Part shown: in pieces, positions 1-10,502 of the stretch
Layout: each line of letters starts with the position of its first letter
Position numbering within the stretch: position 1 is the stretch's first letter
Assembly (NCBI GenBank): GCA_026826555.1
Contig: JAKSZT010053928.1
Location: 124,001 to 188,000, forward strand
Length of the DNA stretch: 64,000 nucleotides
Direction: 5' to 3'
Source of the DNA: Tolypeutes matacus
Taxonomy: Eukaryota; Chordata; Mammalia; Cingulata; Chlamyphoridae
Translations under genes and position numbers: made by a program
Notes under the pieces: model-generated
Told to the model about the DNA's origin: nothing
The model's input: the letters and a program-made list of their open reading frames with translations, nothing else
The model's database searches: none

Positions 1-2025
1 AACATACCCACATGGAGATGTGCATCAGGGATTCAGAAGAGAACTGGGCTGGATAAATAAATTTGGGATTTACTAGCCTAGAGTCAGTATTTGACGATAA
101 GTCAAACGGAGAGAATCTAGAGTGAGAAGAAAATCTAGGTTAAGAATGCTGGCAAGCACTGACATTTTAAATAAGAGCTTCAAGAAAAACATTCAAGAGG
201 TTCATGTTCATACAGTGCACATTCATTTATATAAAAAAAACTTTGCTCTGAGCTATTTTAGTTCTACCTCCACATTCCAAAGGGTGCAGATTTTCACTGA
301 AAAGGAAATAACCAAGTATAAGGGTAACAACTTAGGGGAAAATCCAATTTTAATATATGGGAATAATTTCCAGCTAAGGTGTTTTATATAGTGGATATAA
401 AATATCTATTGACTGTTCGCAATAGTTATTCAGTCTTTGGGTCAAACTGTATTTTCTGAAAAGTCACTTCTTATTAACACTAATGGCTTGGCCTTTTATG
501 TATAATTAGTTCAGGCAATTTGTTGTAAGGCTCACATTCGAACACACTGCTTTAATCTTTTGAAAATAGCTGTGTGTCACATTATTCCAAGAGTGCCTCA
601 CTTGAAAGAAAACACTAAAACGACTAGAAGTACTAATTTAAAAAACCTCTAAGAAGAGTGCCTCGGCCTCCAAAAGAATCACACAAATTAGTGCAGGCTC
701 AGTGACTGAAAGAACTTGGACTCAAGGGAAGGACACATTTAAATGAAAATTGCACTTTCTTTCTCAGACTAGCAGTGCTCCTTTCCTTAATCCTTCCCAT
801 TAGTACAAGATACGTCAAGGAAAGCTCTACAGTGTGCTGGGTTCAGAGGGCAATTTGTAAGGCGGCCTTATTGTATAAAAACAGGCCCAGCAGAGGTCCC
901 ATGGATCCAGCAGTCACAACAGCACGAGGCACAAGTGGGAGCTCAATGAATATTTGATGACGACATTTTTCCTCCCTTGTGTGCTGTTGTTACAATGCAG
1001 CCCCCAACTTACCGCTGGAACTTGTGCCACAGAATTGGTTTTCAAGTCTATTACTTGAAACATTTTTCCTGAAATACTGTGTTATAAATAGCCCAAGGCA
1101 TGTGCTAAGCCATAACAAAGTTTAGCATTCCTACCCACCCTAACTTAGAACAATGCTTTTATGACAAAAAAATATTAAGTTACTATTTGGTATTCCTAGG
1201 ATACCTCTTTCCTCTGTGGCAGCCCCAGAACAGAGAAGGAAACCATCCTTCCTAGCAGTAGGAAAAGGACTCATCTGACTTCAAGCTGGGAATCTGGACC
1301 GAGGGATGATGGTAGGGACAGCAATTGGGAGTTAAGCCTAGCGACTGCCAGCTAAGAGATGCTAATCCAAAGATGACGATGTGGGAGGTACTTCAGAATG
1401 GGGTAAAACAAAGACTCAAGCCCTGGCAGCAGGGCTATAAGGACTGGGGGGCAGAGGGGGGGAATGAAGAAGGGAACCTCTAGCAAAATGGTATTAGGCT
1501 CAAGTCAGGAAATGAGCAGCCAGTGCTGGAAGGAATCATGTTCTGGCCGGAGTCCTGGGGCGAGAGGAGGTTCTGAGGCCCGGGCCTGCCTAAAAGGTGA
1601 GTCCTCGGCAAAATCAGATATTAATCCAAGACCATTCTGTTGGGCCTTCTGCTCATGCTGTCACCCAAAGTCTCTGGAATCATATAAAAAACTATAGCTA
1701 CTCCCCAATTTGTGCACAGGCATTTCCTCTGCCCAGCCTTGATAGAACTGAGTTGGTGGTTCAGGAACCCTTGATTTCATATCTTAGTCTCACCCCATTT
1801 GGACTTGGTAGCTTGGGCCTAGACAACCCTCTTCACACAGTCCATGTCCCTAGCCTCTTGGTCCATGTCAGGACAGACAGTGGTTATTTGTACATCTGGT
1901 GTATAAAAGCCATACTATAGCTACACTGCTCTTCCAAAATTGACATCCAAACTCTAAAGGCCATCAAGCCAAATATTCAGAAGATGGCCATCATATAATA
2001 TCCTTGGATTGAATCATCTACTGGT
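1..2025. other. No recognised gene or repeat
   Basis: AT-rich DNA with scattered short open frames, none of which resembles a known protein or has splice-site support. No SINE head, LTR end or A-rich tail with a TSD was seen. Probably intronic or intergenic host DNA. Confidence 0.5.
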
Positions 2026-2029
2026 AAAA

Positions 2030-2172
2030 TCCTTGTTAAAATGCAGATTCTGATACAGCTGGTCTGGGTGGGGCCTGAGTTTCTGCATTTCTAACACATT
2101 CCCAGGTGATCCAAAGTTACTGGCCCCAGAACCACATTTGAGTAGCAAAGATTTAGATAGCTGATAAAGGGT
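2030..2172. mobile_element. MER5-like hAT-Charlie DNA transposon relic
   Basis: The stretch with 'ctgggtggggcctgagtttctgcat', a following 'cccaggtgat' and 'ccccagaaccacatttgagtag' matches my memory of the MER5A/MER5B non-autonomous hAT elements common to eutherians. The ends are eroded and I could not confirm an 8-bp TSD, so orientation is left open. Confidence 0.6.
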
Positions 2173-2366
2173 TGGTGGTGAAGTCAGTTTTCTATATAGA
2201 ACTAAGCAAACCACAACCATAAAAGACTATTAAGTCAAAGAAAAACAAAAAATTGTGCCAGAGGAGAAATGTAATCATAGTCTACTCCATGGCTTAGTTG
2301 TGAAGAGTATTTAAATAATCTTAATAACAGAAATAGAGAATACTGATCTAACTAAAATACAATATT

Positions 2367-2437
2367 GAAATACTGGAGGATTGAATAAATACAAAGATAA
2401 AGAAAAAAAGAAAAAAAAAAAAGAAATACTGGAGGAT
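2367..2437. repeat. A-rich insert flanked by a 15-bp direct repeat
   Basis: The 15-mer 'gaaatactggaggat' occurs at 2367-2381 and again, without mismatch, at 2423-2437. Between them lie only 41 bases of A-rich sequence (taaatacaaagataaag then A runs). This is the signature of an L1-mediated insertion so short that only the tail of the template was copied. A local tandem duplication with A-tract growth is the alternative. Confidence 0.6.
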
Positions 2438-2589
2438 GGGAAGTGTGGGCTTATGGGGCACGTTGGTGGTAGGTAAGAGGCATTAGAAAAGAAGTTAATC
2501 CTAATATTCTGTGCTAAGATATTGAAAAAATAATAAATAGGCAACATAAACATTTAACTTAAGAAACATGGATATAAATATTTTAAAAA

Positions 2590-4085
2590 GCAACTAAAAA
2601 AGGTGATGATGGTTGTTTCTAAGGATGTAGCAAATGTCAGAGGTAAGTGGGAACTGGAAGGTTGTTTTGTTTTGTTTTAAACAGTAAGGAATTGTTCAAA
2701 AAAGGAAAGTGTTCCTAATAGCCAATGCTTGAACAATTTGGGAAACAAAATATATAATGATAAAACTGAATTATAACCCATATAATCAAATAAATATTCA
2801 TTAGTCCACACAGATAAAAAGAAACAATTGAATACTTAAATAAATAAGGGATATGGGACAGCTCTTTTCCAAATGAGAATTCCAATTAATAAATGCAGAA
2901 AAGAGAAACAGAACATCACCATTAGGCAAACAACTCAGTAATAATTGTTGCAAACAAGATCTGAAGGAAGGATGACAAAATTAGGATGAAAAAGGTTGAG
3001 AAGCAGTATATGTGCACACAAAGTATTTTCCCAAGATATGTATTAATTACAAAGGGAAAAATAGTAACTTCCGAGTGAAGAAACCCAATAGACACCACTT
3101 CAATAGGTGATCAAGGTTAACATCACCTGTAATAAAATACACTAACATCATGAGCCTCCTCATATGATATAGATAGAAAGTCACAACATCCTCTGTGGTA
3201 TTCTTGACCAAAATTTGTAATCTCATTACAACAATCAAAAAAAAGTAAGACAAACCTAAATTGGAGGACATTCTAAAAAATATCTGAAAGAAAAAATAAA
3301 AAAATAAAATATTTGAGGGGGTGGATGTGGCTTAAATGGTTGGGCATCCATCTCCCATTTGGAGGGACCTAGGTTTGATCCCCGGGATCTCCCAGTAAAA
3401 TAAAGAAAAAAACAGAAGGCGCATGGGCTGCCAGGTCCCACCGAACCACACAGCAAGATCATGATGTAACAAGAGAGTGACACAAGGGAGAACCAAGATA
3501 AGTGCAGAAAAAACAGGAATTAAGGTGACACAGGTGGTAGGATGCCTCTCTCCCACATTGGAGGTTCCCAGGATCGAATCCCAGCGAAAACAGGAGGAGA
3601 AGGATGAGAAGGAGGGCAGGAAACAGACACAGAATTGCCCAGCGAATGGACACAAAAACAGCAAAAACGGGGGATGGGGTGGGGGGGTGGAGTTTAAAAT
3701 GGATATAAGTAAATCAATCAAAAAAAAAAAATATTTGAGCAGTACTCTTCAAAAGCATCAAGCTCATGAGAGATAGGGAAAGACTGAGGAGCTGTCATAT
3801 ATTGAAGGATATAAGGAGACATAATAACTAAATGCAATGTGGGATGATCCTGGATTGGATCCTTGAATAGAAAAAAGATATTAGGAAAAAACTAGCGAAA
3901 TTCTAATAAATAATGTTTATACTAATGTTATGTCCTGCTCTTTATAAACATACTACAGTTATATAAGATGTTAACATTTAGGCAAGCTGAGTAAAGGGCA
4001 TACAGGACCTCTCTGTTGTATATGTGCAAATTTTCTGTAAGTCTAAAGTTATTCCAAAAAAGGAAAAACAATAAATTAAAAACAT
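2590..4085 (+). mobile_element. Ancient interspersed repeat, probably an L1 3' end
   Basis: The text around 3070-3290 and 3740-4065, such as 'gatcaaggttaacatcacc', 'gactgaggagctgtcatat' and 'ctctctgttgta...ctgtaagtctaaagttattcc', is familiar as an old mammalian repeat; the last part resembles 3' ends of old L1 families. It is split by a SINE at 3318-3728. The exact family is not assigned and the left border is approximate. Confidence 0.45.
3318..3728 (+). mobile_element. DAS-type tRNA-derived SINE, two-unit long form
   Basis: The head has a box A-like 'gtggcttaaatggttgggc' and a box B-like 'ggtttgatcccc'. A second head-like unit follows at about 3530-3590 ('cacaggtggtaggatgcc...ggatcgaatccc'), then a G-rich stretch and an A tail. 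The linker has about one unit of the 25-bp repeat that is multiplied in the related copies at 52733 and 63731. The TSD 'aaatatttgag' is exact at 3307-3317 and 3729-3739. An open frame on the - strand here is a shadow of the SINE. Confidence 0.85.
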
Positions 4086-4505
4086 GCCTTTGTACAGCAT
4101 AGTGCAATAGTCAGATATATGGACTGGGTGGCCAAACCCAGCCCACTACCTGTTTTTGTTAATAAAGTTTTATTGGAACACAGCCACGACCATTCATTTA
4201 TGTGTTGTCTATGGCCACTTTAGTACCACAAAATCGAATTGTTGCAAAAGAGACTGCTAGGTCCCCACAAAGCCTAAAATAATTACTAACTGGCCCTTTA
4301 TAGAAAAAGTTTGCCAGCTCCTGCATAGTGGTTAAGAGCATGAACTCCGGGATTGAATTCTGTTCATCTACTTACTAGTTGTGTGACTATAAGCAAGTTC
4401 CTAAACCTCTCAGTGCCTCAGTTACTTTGAAGATGAGTCTGTAAAGCAGGGATAATAATGACCTCATAGGGTTATTATGAATAAAAATGTAAATAAATAA
4501 AAAGA
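4085..4505 (+). mobile_element. MIR SINE, interrupted by a hAT element
   Basis: MIR core text is visible from 4331 ('gttaagagcatgaactc', 'tgtgtgac...caagttcctaaacctctcagtgcctcag', 'aaagcagggataataatgacctcatagggtt'). Its first bases (acagcatagtg) lie before the hAT insertion at 4105-4322. MIR is a tRNA-derived SINE spread by L2 before the eutherian radiation, so the hAT insertion is younger than this copy. Confidence 0.75.
4105..4322. mobile_element. Non-autonomous hAT-Charlie DNA transposon
   Basis: About 218 bp with 'gttttattggaacacagccac' and 'ggccctttatagaaaaagtttgcc', text I know from eutherian hAT elements whose ends read near CAGGGGTCGGCAAAC. The 8-bp duplication GCATAGTG is exact at 4097-4104 and 4323-4330, the length expected for hAT transposase. 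It carries no coding capacity. The subfamily is not assigned. Confidence 0.75.
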
Positions 4506-5090
4506 AATAAAATATAAGATGTAATAAATGTAAACATCAATTAATAAAAGCAAAACATACTTAAAGCCAGTACATAAAGGTGCTTTTTAAGTAATTTGTT
4601 AAAAATAAAACAAGATTTAAGAGCAAATCATGAATGATAGTGAAAGTAATCTACTGGACAGAACTTTTTTCTAATAAAACTTTGCTAATCATCACGTTGG
4701 TACACAAATTCTCTAAACTCAATCTCCATAATCTGATTAATATTTGCTAATCATATGAAATAGTTGAGAAGGAAAAAAAATATTCTCAATATTAATGAGA
4801 AGTCATCACCTCTCAAATTATACTTTCTCAAACCAATCACTTTCTAGTTTTAGAAAGGTATCCAAACATTAGATATCCTATCTCTCAAAATACTCTCTCT
4901 ACCTCCACCTCCCTAATCTCCCCAGATACACCAGAGCTTTAATTTCAGGCTCAGCACACCTGGAGATTTTACAGGTGACTGCCCCGGCATGCTCATGGCA
5001 TCCAGATGGTTTTTAACTTACCTTTACAGGCATCTCCCAGGGGCAGGAGTAGTCACAGCCAGAGAAACCAACTAGAGAAGGCTGAAAAAT
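4506..5090. other. No recognised gene or repeat
   Basis: AT-rich sequence, with many TAAA-type words at 4490-4560. No coding signal or insertion structure recognised. Confidence 0.45.
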
Positions 5091-5094
5091 GCAC

Positions 5095-5554
5095 ACACCC
5101 CCAAAAAAAGAAAGATCTACTTCCTAATCCCCAGAACCTGTGAATATTACCTTATATGACAAAAGATGGGATTGTTAAGGATCTTGAGCAGGAAGCTTAT
5201 CCTGGATTATTTGGGTGGACCCTAAATATAATTACATAAATCCTTATAAGGAAGCAGAGGGAGTTTTGACAGAGACAGAAGAGATCACACAAGGGAAGGC
5301 AACTGTGAAGACCAAGGCAAGACTGGAGTGATGCAGCCGCAGGCCAAGGAACTCTAAGAAGTGCCGGCAGCCACCAGGAGCTGGAAGAGGCAAGAACAGA
5401 TCCTACCCTAGAGCCCTCGGAGTGTGGTCCTACTGACACCTTATTTCGGCTCAGTAAAACCAATTTTGGACTTCTGGCCTCCAGAACATGTTTGTGATGT
5501 TTTAGGCCACCACACTTGTGGCAGTTTATAAAGCAGTTACAGGAAACTAATGCA
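5095..5554 (+). mobile_element. MLT1-type ERVL-MaLR solo LTR
   Basis: Text such as 'cctaatccccagaacctgtg', 'gattgttaaggatcttgag', 'ggaactctaagaagtgccgg' and 'ttggacttctggcctccag', and an end 'ggaaactaatgca', agrees with MLT1 LTRs, which are non-coding long terminal repeats of an ancient endogenous retrovirus-like family. No internal gag/pol sequence adjoins it, so it is a solo LTR. The 5' edge is approximate. Confidence 0.75.
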
Positions 5555-5655
5555 TCACGCCAGCACCCTGGCATGCACAGGTGCACACATAGATGCACAA
5601 AAACACAGGGCCCCTTTTGAAGCAGGGATCCACTGGTTCTAACACTTTCTCACTA

Positions 5656-5704
5656 AAAAAAAAAAAAAAAGAAGAAAAGAAAGAAAGAAGGAAGGAAAAA
5701 AAAG
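5656..5704. repeat. A/GA-rich simple sequence
   Basis: An A run followed by gaaa/ggaa words. It may be the tail of an eroded retroposon, but no TSD was found. Confidence 0.6.
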
Positions 5705-5801
5705 CACGTGTGGGGAACATTAGTGAAGAGTTTACTCAAGTCTTTGGTAAGTGAATTAAATCTGTTGGCATGTAATTCAACATGAATCAAAAATTTTCTC
5801 C

Positions 5802-5948
5802 TGGGAAGCGGCTGTGGCTCAATCAGTAGGGCTCCTGGTGAAGGCAAGCCCGCCCACGCGGCGTGGTTAGCTGACCCAGCGAGCACAAGCAGCAAGGGGG
5901 GGATAAATGAATAAATAAATAAAATCTTTAAAAAAAAAAAAAAAAAAA
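5802..5948 (+). mobile_element. Short SINE copy with internal deletion
   Basis: Starts 'gggaagcggctgtggctca', jumps to 'agcgagcacaagcagcaag' and ends in taaa repeats and a long A run. The usual box B region is missing, so it looks like an internally deleted DAS copy. The TSD 'aaaaattttctcc' is exact at 5789-5801 and 5949-5961. Confidence 0.85.
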
Positions 5949-6399
5949 AAAAATTTTCTCCTTACCTTGAAAACCAAAAGATGTATAACAATATCACTAA
6001 GTATATATAGTTTACACTATTGTGACCTCCTAGTTTTGTGCTGATTTTTTTGTCCTATAGATCCACTGTATATAGAAGAAAATTATAAACTAATGACACT
6101 GATTTTTACACGTGGCCTGTGGACTTAGTCTCATTGCTATACTTCATAATCCTCAACCATGCAATATTAAGCAGTTCTCACTTTCCTTTGTACTTACTGA
6201 CATAATATGCAATAGCTTTTTGTGCATACCAGAACCCAAAAGGATCTTTTTTGTTATTTTATTCTACCTACAAAAAGCACTTTAATCTCTCATGTAAGAC
6301 AAAAATCAGATGTTGACTTCCTCAAAATATCCAATAAGATAAGACCCAAAAGTATAGCCCTCAAACTGTATATTAACAAAATAATTGTTGTGGAAAAAA

Positions 6400-6641
6400 G
6401 CTGGGGTGGATGTGGCTCAAGCAGTTGAGCACCCGCCTCCCACATGGTAGGGGCTGGGTTCAGTTCCCAGTGCTGCCTGAAAAAAACAAAAACAACAAGC
6501 AAAACAAATGAAAAAAAAAAACTAACTCAGGCAAGCCGACATGGCTCAGTGGTTGAGCACCAGCTTCCCACCTACAAGGTCCCGGGGGTCTTGGGTTCAT
6601 TCCCTGGCCCCTGGTACCTCAAAAAAAAAAAAAAAAAAAAA
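6400..6641 (+). mobile_element. Dimeric DAS SINE (two tRNA-like heads)
   Basis: Unit 1 has 'gtggatgtggctcaagcag' and 'gggttcagttccc', then an A/C-rich linker. Unit 2 has 'gacatggctcagtggttgag' and 'gggttcattccc', then 'tggtacctc' and a long A run. The same two-unit order occurs at 34708-34922. No convincing TSD was found. Confidence 0.8.
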
Positions 6642-6659
6642 GAGTTGCATAATCTGATT

Positions 6660-7070
6660 AAGCAGTATTTGAAGAGGCTTAAATAATTAAAGGTTACATA
6701 CTCAATTGTTACTAGATTTTAAGTTTGAAATACAACTTTAAAAGATGGCAGAATTAATATAATTTATTTGTCCAGCCTTTACTACTTCCATAGCAAAGAG
6801 CCAAATGCCTCTAACGCGTGACAAATGATCATTCTAATTAAAACTGATCAAACACTTAGCTGTGCTGCTTAGTGGTAATGCCCTTAAGAGGATTAGACAA
6901 ACAATTCTGGAAATATACAAAGCCACTGTGTTTATTAATGAATTTCCAATATGAAAAAATAAAACATTTTAGTGTTTCAATAAATGACAACATGCAACTT
7001 CTCAGTTGTTCAAGTGACTGACTTAAAAATGATTCGGATATTTGTACAGCAAATATCTTTTCCACTCTGT
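6660..7070. other. No recognised gene or repeat
   Basis: AT-rich; a short - strand open frame of 69 codons has no recognisable motif. Confidence 0.45.
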
Positions 7071-7074
7071 TGCT

Positions 7075-7225
7075 TGCGTTTTGCTCTCTTCACAGTGTTT
7101 TTGATGAAAAGAACTTTAACATAACACAATTTATCAATTTTCTCCTTTACGGTGAGTACTCTTAATGTACTGTTTAGGAAATCTTTGCCTATGCTCTACC
7201 TTTCTTGGTTAGATCAACAATATGT
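7075..7225 (-). mobile_element. Old L1 ORF2 fragment, antisense
   Basis: Text such as 'caatttatcaattttctcctt' and 'aggaaatctttgcctatgct' is the complement of the L1 ORF2 segment just upstream of the 3' quarter of ORF2. Highly diverged, with no open frame. Confidence 0.5.
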
Positions 7226-7752
7226 TTGGAAATGTTATTAGACATCCAGGATTTATTAGAAGATCAGGTAAAATTCTGGGACGCCTTTCTTCCACATTAC
7301 TTTTCATTGTGGCCTCTGAAGTACTTTTTCTTTCCATCCATCAGTCTTCTTTGGCTCCCTTCCTTCCCTATTTAGTTAATCATGGGCTGTCACATGAACC
7401 TCTCTCATTTTAGCACTCTCAATTCCCCTACACACTCTCTCAACACAAATTCCAATGCTGGCAAGTAGAAGGTAGTATGGGCCAGGGAGAAAGAACATTG
7501 TCAGCTTTGGAGCAACAGGGAATTGGATTTGAAATCTGATTATACAATTTACAAGCTGCAGGACGTTGGCAGTCACTTGACATTTCTATTTCCTCATCTG
7601 TGAAACTGAGCAGGGCTGGGGCTGGGGTCGAGGATGGGTGGAAGGAAACTGGCAGGGGTGGGGCAGGGAGCAGAAGAGAAGGAGTAACAATACCTGCATC
7701 TTGTAGGCCTATTGTGAGGATGAGAAATACAGCATATCAAGAACCTGGCAGA

Positions 7753-7938
7753 AGACACGAAAGGACAAATACTGTTATGATTGCGTTACTATGAACCAAA
7801 TATATTGTGTAACATATTGTTTGATTCAAAAAAAAAAATTATATGTATCCAGTACATTTAATTGAGAAATAAAAATAAAATAAAATAAAATTAAATTAAA
7901 TTAAATTAAATTAAATTAAATTAAATTAAAAAAAAAAA
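7753..7938 (+). mobile_element. 5'-truncated lineage L1, last ~190 bp
   Basis: Begins in the last ORF2 codons ('ggacaaatactgttatgattg') and continues through the same 3' UTR as the long L1s ('aaccaaatatattgtgtaac', 'cagtacatttaattgagaaat'). It ends in an expanded (TTAAA)n tail. The direct repeat 'ctggcaga' at 7745-7752 and 7939-7946 is the likely TSD. Confidence 0.8.
7870..7927. repeat. (TTAAA)n microsatellite in an L1 tail
   Basis: About ten near-perfect TTAAA/TAAAA pentamers that grew from the L1 A-rich tail. Confidence 0.9.
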
Positions 7939-8883
7939 CTGGCAGAGAATGGGCACTAAATAAATAAACAGCAGCTTAAAAAATAATCAATAAAAACAGT
8001 AGCCAGCTCACTTTACTGTTTCTAAATATTGCTGGAGAAAACCTTACAACTTCAGCTGGGCTTTCAATGATAAGCCGTCTTTCCTATTTACCACATGGGC
8101 TATGTAAACTTTTACCACAACTCCTCAGGGCCTCTGTTTCACTTTTCTGCCTACCTCCTCACTTTCAAAAGATCCTAGGGGGACTTCTGCTTCTGACCAA
8201 GGTAAAATAACAAGGACCAAATCAACCTTCCTCCCTGAAACAACCAAAAATGGACAAACAAACAAAGGGTTTTGAAGGCATGGGCAAACAGTGATCCCCA
8301 AGCAATGGGAAAGAAATGAGGTGATTAAGATTGTAGTCACCGTGAGCTTAATGCCCTGTGAGAGTTTTCAGTCATGGCACAGGGAAGGGGAACCTGGTGG
8401 AGACAGGCAGACTCTCTGAGTTAAGAGTCCAGGAAGACCAAGCTAACGACTGTTTACAGGAAAGGAGTGTACTTCACAATACCTGCTGAAAGTTCCCCTC
8501 AAATATTCAGCTAGGCCAACCTATGGGAAACTAAGGAGGCTGGAGAAAGAACCACTAGAAAGGATCAGACACTGCAATGCAGTGCCTACACTCACACAGG
8601 CCAGGCACAGTGCTGTTCCCACCAGCCAGACTGGAAAACCTCATGACTTGAGGGACATGAGGTAAAATACACATAAGGGTCTTGGCTCAGTTCTGTGGAA
8701 TGATTAGCCCTAAATTGAGCACTGTTCTGGTCCCATCTAACAAATCTTAACAAGAGCTAAAATAATCGAACTATTTCCAAGTAAATTAATTGTATCCCAG
8801 AATAATGCATAAGAATATTTATAGGAATACAAAAATATGCAGAATCTAACAAGGTCTGGCTTCCAATCAAAAATTACTAAGCA

Positions 8884-9063
8884 GGAGGTGAAGGTGGCTC
8901 AAGCGAGTGGGCACCTCCCTCCCACATGGGAGGCCCCAGGTTCAGTTCTCGGTGCCTCCTGAGAAAAAGAAGATAAGCACATAACGAATGGACACAGAGA
9001 GCAGATAGAGAACACAAACAATGGGGGAGGGGGGAATATATAAATAAAAATAAATCTTTAAAA
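8884..9063 (+). mobile_element. DAS SINE, single-head form
   Basis: Head 'aaggtggctcaagcgagtgg' with box B-like 'ggttcagttctc', a body 'gacacagagagcagatagag', G-rich 'atgggggagggggg' and an A-rich tail with 'aaatcttt'. The TSD is 'aaaaattactaagca' at 8869-8883 and, with one mismatch, at 9064-9078. Confidence 0.88.
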
Positions 9064-9853
9064 AAAAATTACCAAGCACACAAAAAGGAGGAAAATATGA
9101 CCCATAATGTGTAGATCAATCAATCAAACCCATCCCAGAACTGACACAAATACTAGAATTAGCAGATAAGGACATTAAAAGTTATTATGATTGTATTCTG
9201 TATGTTCAAAGAGTTAAGAAGAGACATGGAAGATATTTTTAAAGACCCAGCTAGACTTCTATAAATGAAAACTACAAGGTCTGTTATGAAAAATTAAACT
9301 GGATAGGATTACCAACAGATTACATATTTCCAAAGAAAAGATTACTAAACATGAAGACACAGTAAACTAATCAAAATAAAACAGAGAGAGAAAAATAATT
9401 TTTAAAAATGAACAGAGCATCAGGGAGCTGTGAGACAGCTTCAAGCAGCCTAATATACAGGCAATTGTAGTCCACCAAGGAGAAGAGTGTCAAGAAGGGA
9501 TAGGGGAAAAAAAGAAGAGTATCGAGTAAAGATAGGGGAAAAAAAAAAAAATTGAAAAAACTATGTAAAGAAATAGTGGCTGAAAATTTCCCAACGAAAA
9601 CTAAAAACCTACAGATCTAAGAAGCTTAATGAACCCCAAGAACAAAAGACATGAAGAAAACCACATCAAAATACATCATAATCAAGTTGCTCAAAACCAG
9701 TGATAAAGAGAAAACCTTAAAAGCCACGAGAAGAAAAAAGATACAATATGTACACAAAGATAAGGATGACAGCAGATTTCTCACTAGAAACAATACAAAT
9801 GAGAAGCAACATCTTTAAAATATAAAAAAAAAAAAAATACTGTCTACCTATAT

Positions 9854-9989
9854 TTTTTTAAATGCCTTTTATTTTATTTTATGTTATTTTAATTAATTTA
9901 TTTATTTTAACAGGAGGTCCCAGGGATCGAACCCAGGTCCCTCCATATGGGAGACGGACACCCAACCAATTGAGCCACATCCGTCCCCC
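9854..9989 (-). mobile_element. DAS SINE, antisense
   Basis: Reads on the - strand with a T-rich leader (9854-9910) as its tail. 'gggatcgaacccaggtccctc' is the complement of box B and 'aattgagccacatccgtcccc' of the head. The flanking repeat 'ctacctat' occurs at 9844-9851 and 9990-9997. Confidence 0.85.
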
Positions 9990-10488
9990 CTACCTATGTT
10001 TTTATACCCAGAGAAAATATCTTTCAAAACGGAAGGCAAAATACCCAAAAGTTGAAAGAGTTCATCACCAGCAGACACAAGAAATGTTAACGAAGTCATT
10101 TAATCAGAAGGAAAATGATTCCAGATAGAAATATGGATCTACAGAAAAAGAATGAAGGGCACTAGAAACAATAACTACATGGAGGGGGGGGGGCTGTGAG
10201 TATGATAGCAATGTAATGGGTTTATAACATATGTGAAGTTAAACATATGAAACAATAACACAAAGGTCAGGAAGAAGAAATGGAAGAATACTGTTGTAAG
10301 GTTCCTATACTATACAAATGGTATACTATTTTAAAGTAGACTGTGATAAAGATGTACACCATAAGCTCTAAAGCAATCATGAAAAAAAGCACAACAGAGT
10401 TATACCTAATAGGCCAAAAAAGTAAAATGGAATCATAAAATTTAATCTATTAATTCAAAAGACAGCACAAAAAGAAGAAAACGGGAAC

Positions 10489-10502
10489 AAAGAACAAATG
10501 GG
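10489..10502 (+). repeat. Left TSD of the full-length L1
   Basis: 'aaagaacaaatggg', repeated exactly at 16743-16756. It marks the target cut made by L1 endonuclease. Confidence 0.9.

Larger units (their letters stand above)
7470..7975 (+). mobile_element. MIR SINE, interrupted by an L1 3' end
   Basis: MIR-like text is visible: 'ttggatttgaaatctgatt', 'caatttacaagctgcaggac', 'tttcctcatctgtgaaactgag', 'cctattgtgaggatgagaaat', then after the insert 'ggcagagaatgggcactaaataaat'. A G-rich stretch lies in the middle. An L1 fragment occupies 7753-7938. Confidence 0.65.
8170..10488 (+). mobile_element. Old L1, 5' UTR and ORF1 region (left part)
   Basis: Starts with text resembling old L1 5' regions ('ggggacttctgcttctgacca') and reaches ORF1-like sequence ('tgaaaatttcccaac', 'aaaatacatcataatcaagtt', 'aaagagaaaaccttaaaagcc'). 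No frame is open. It holds two SINEs (8884-9063, 9854-9989). It is cut at 10488 by the younger L1 and resumes at 16757 ('gacaaatagacaacaaactac'). Confidence 0.65.
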
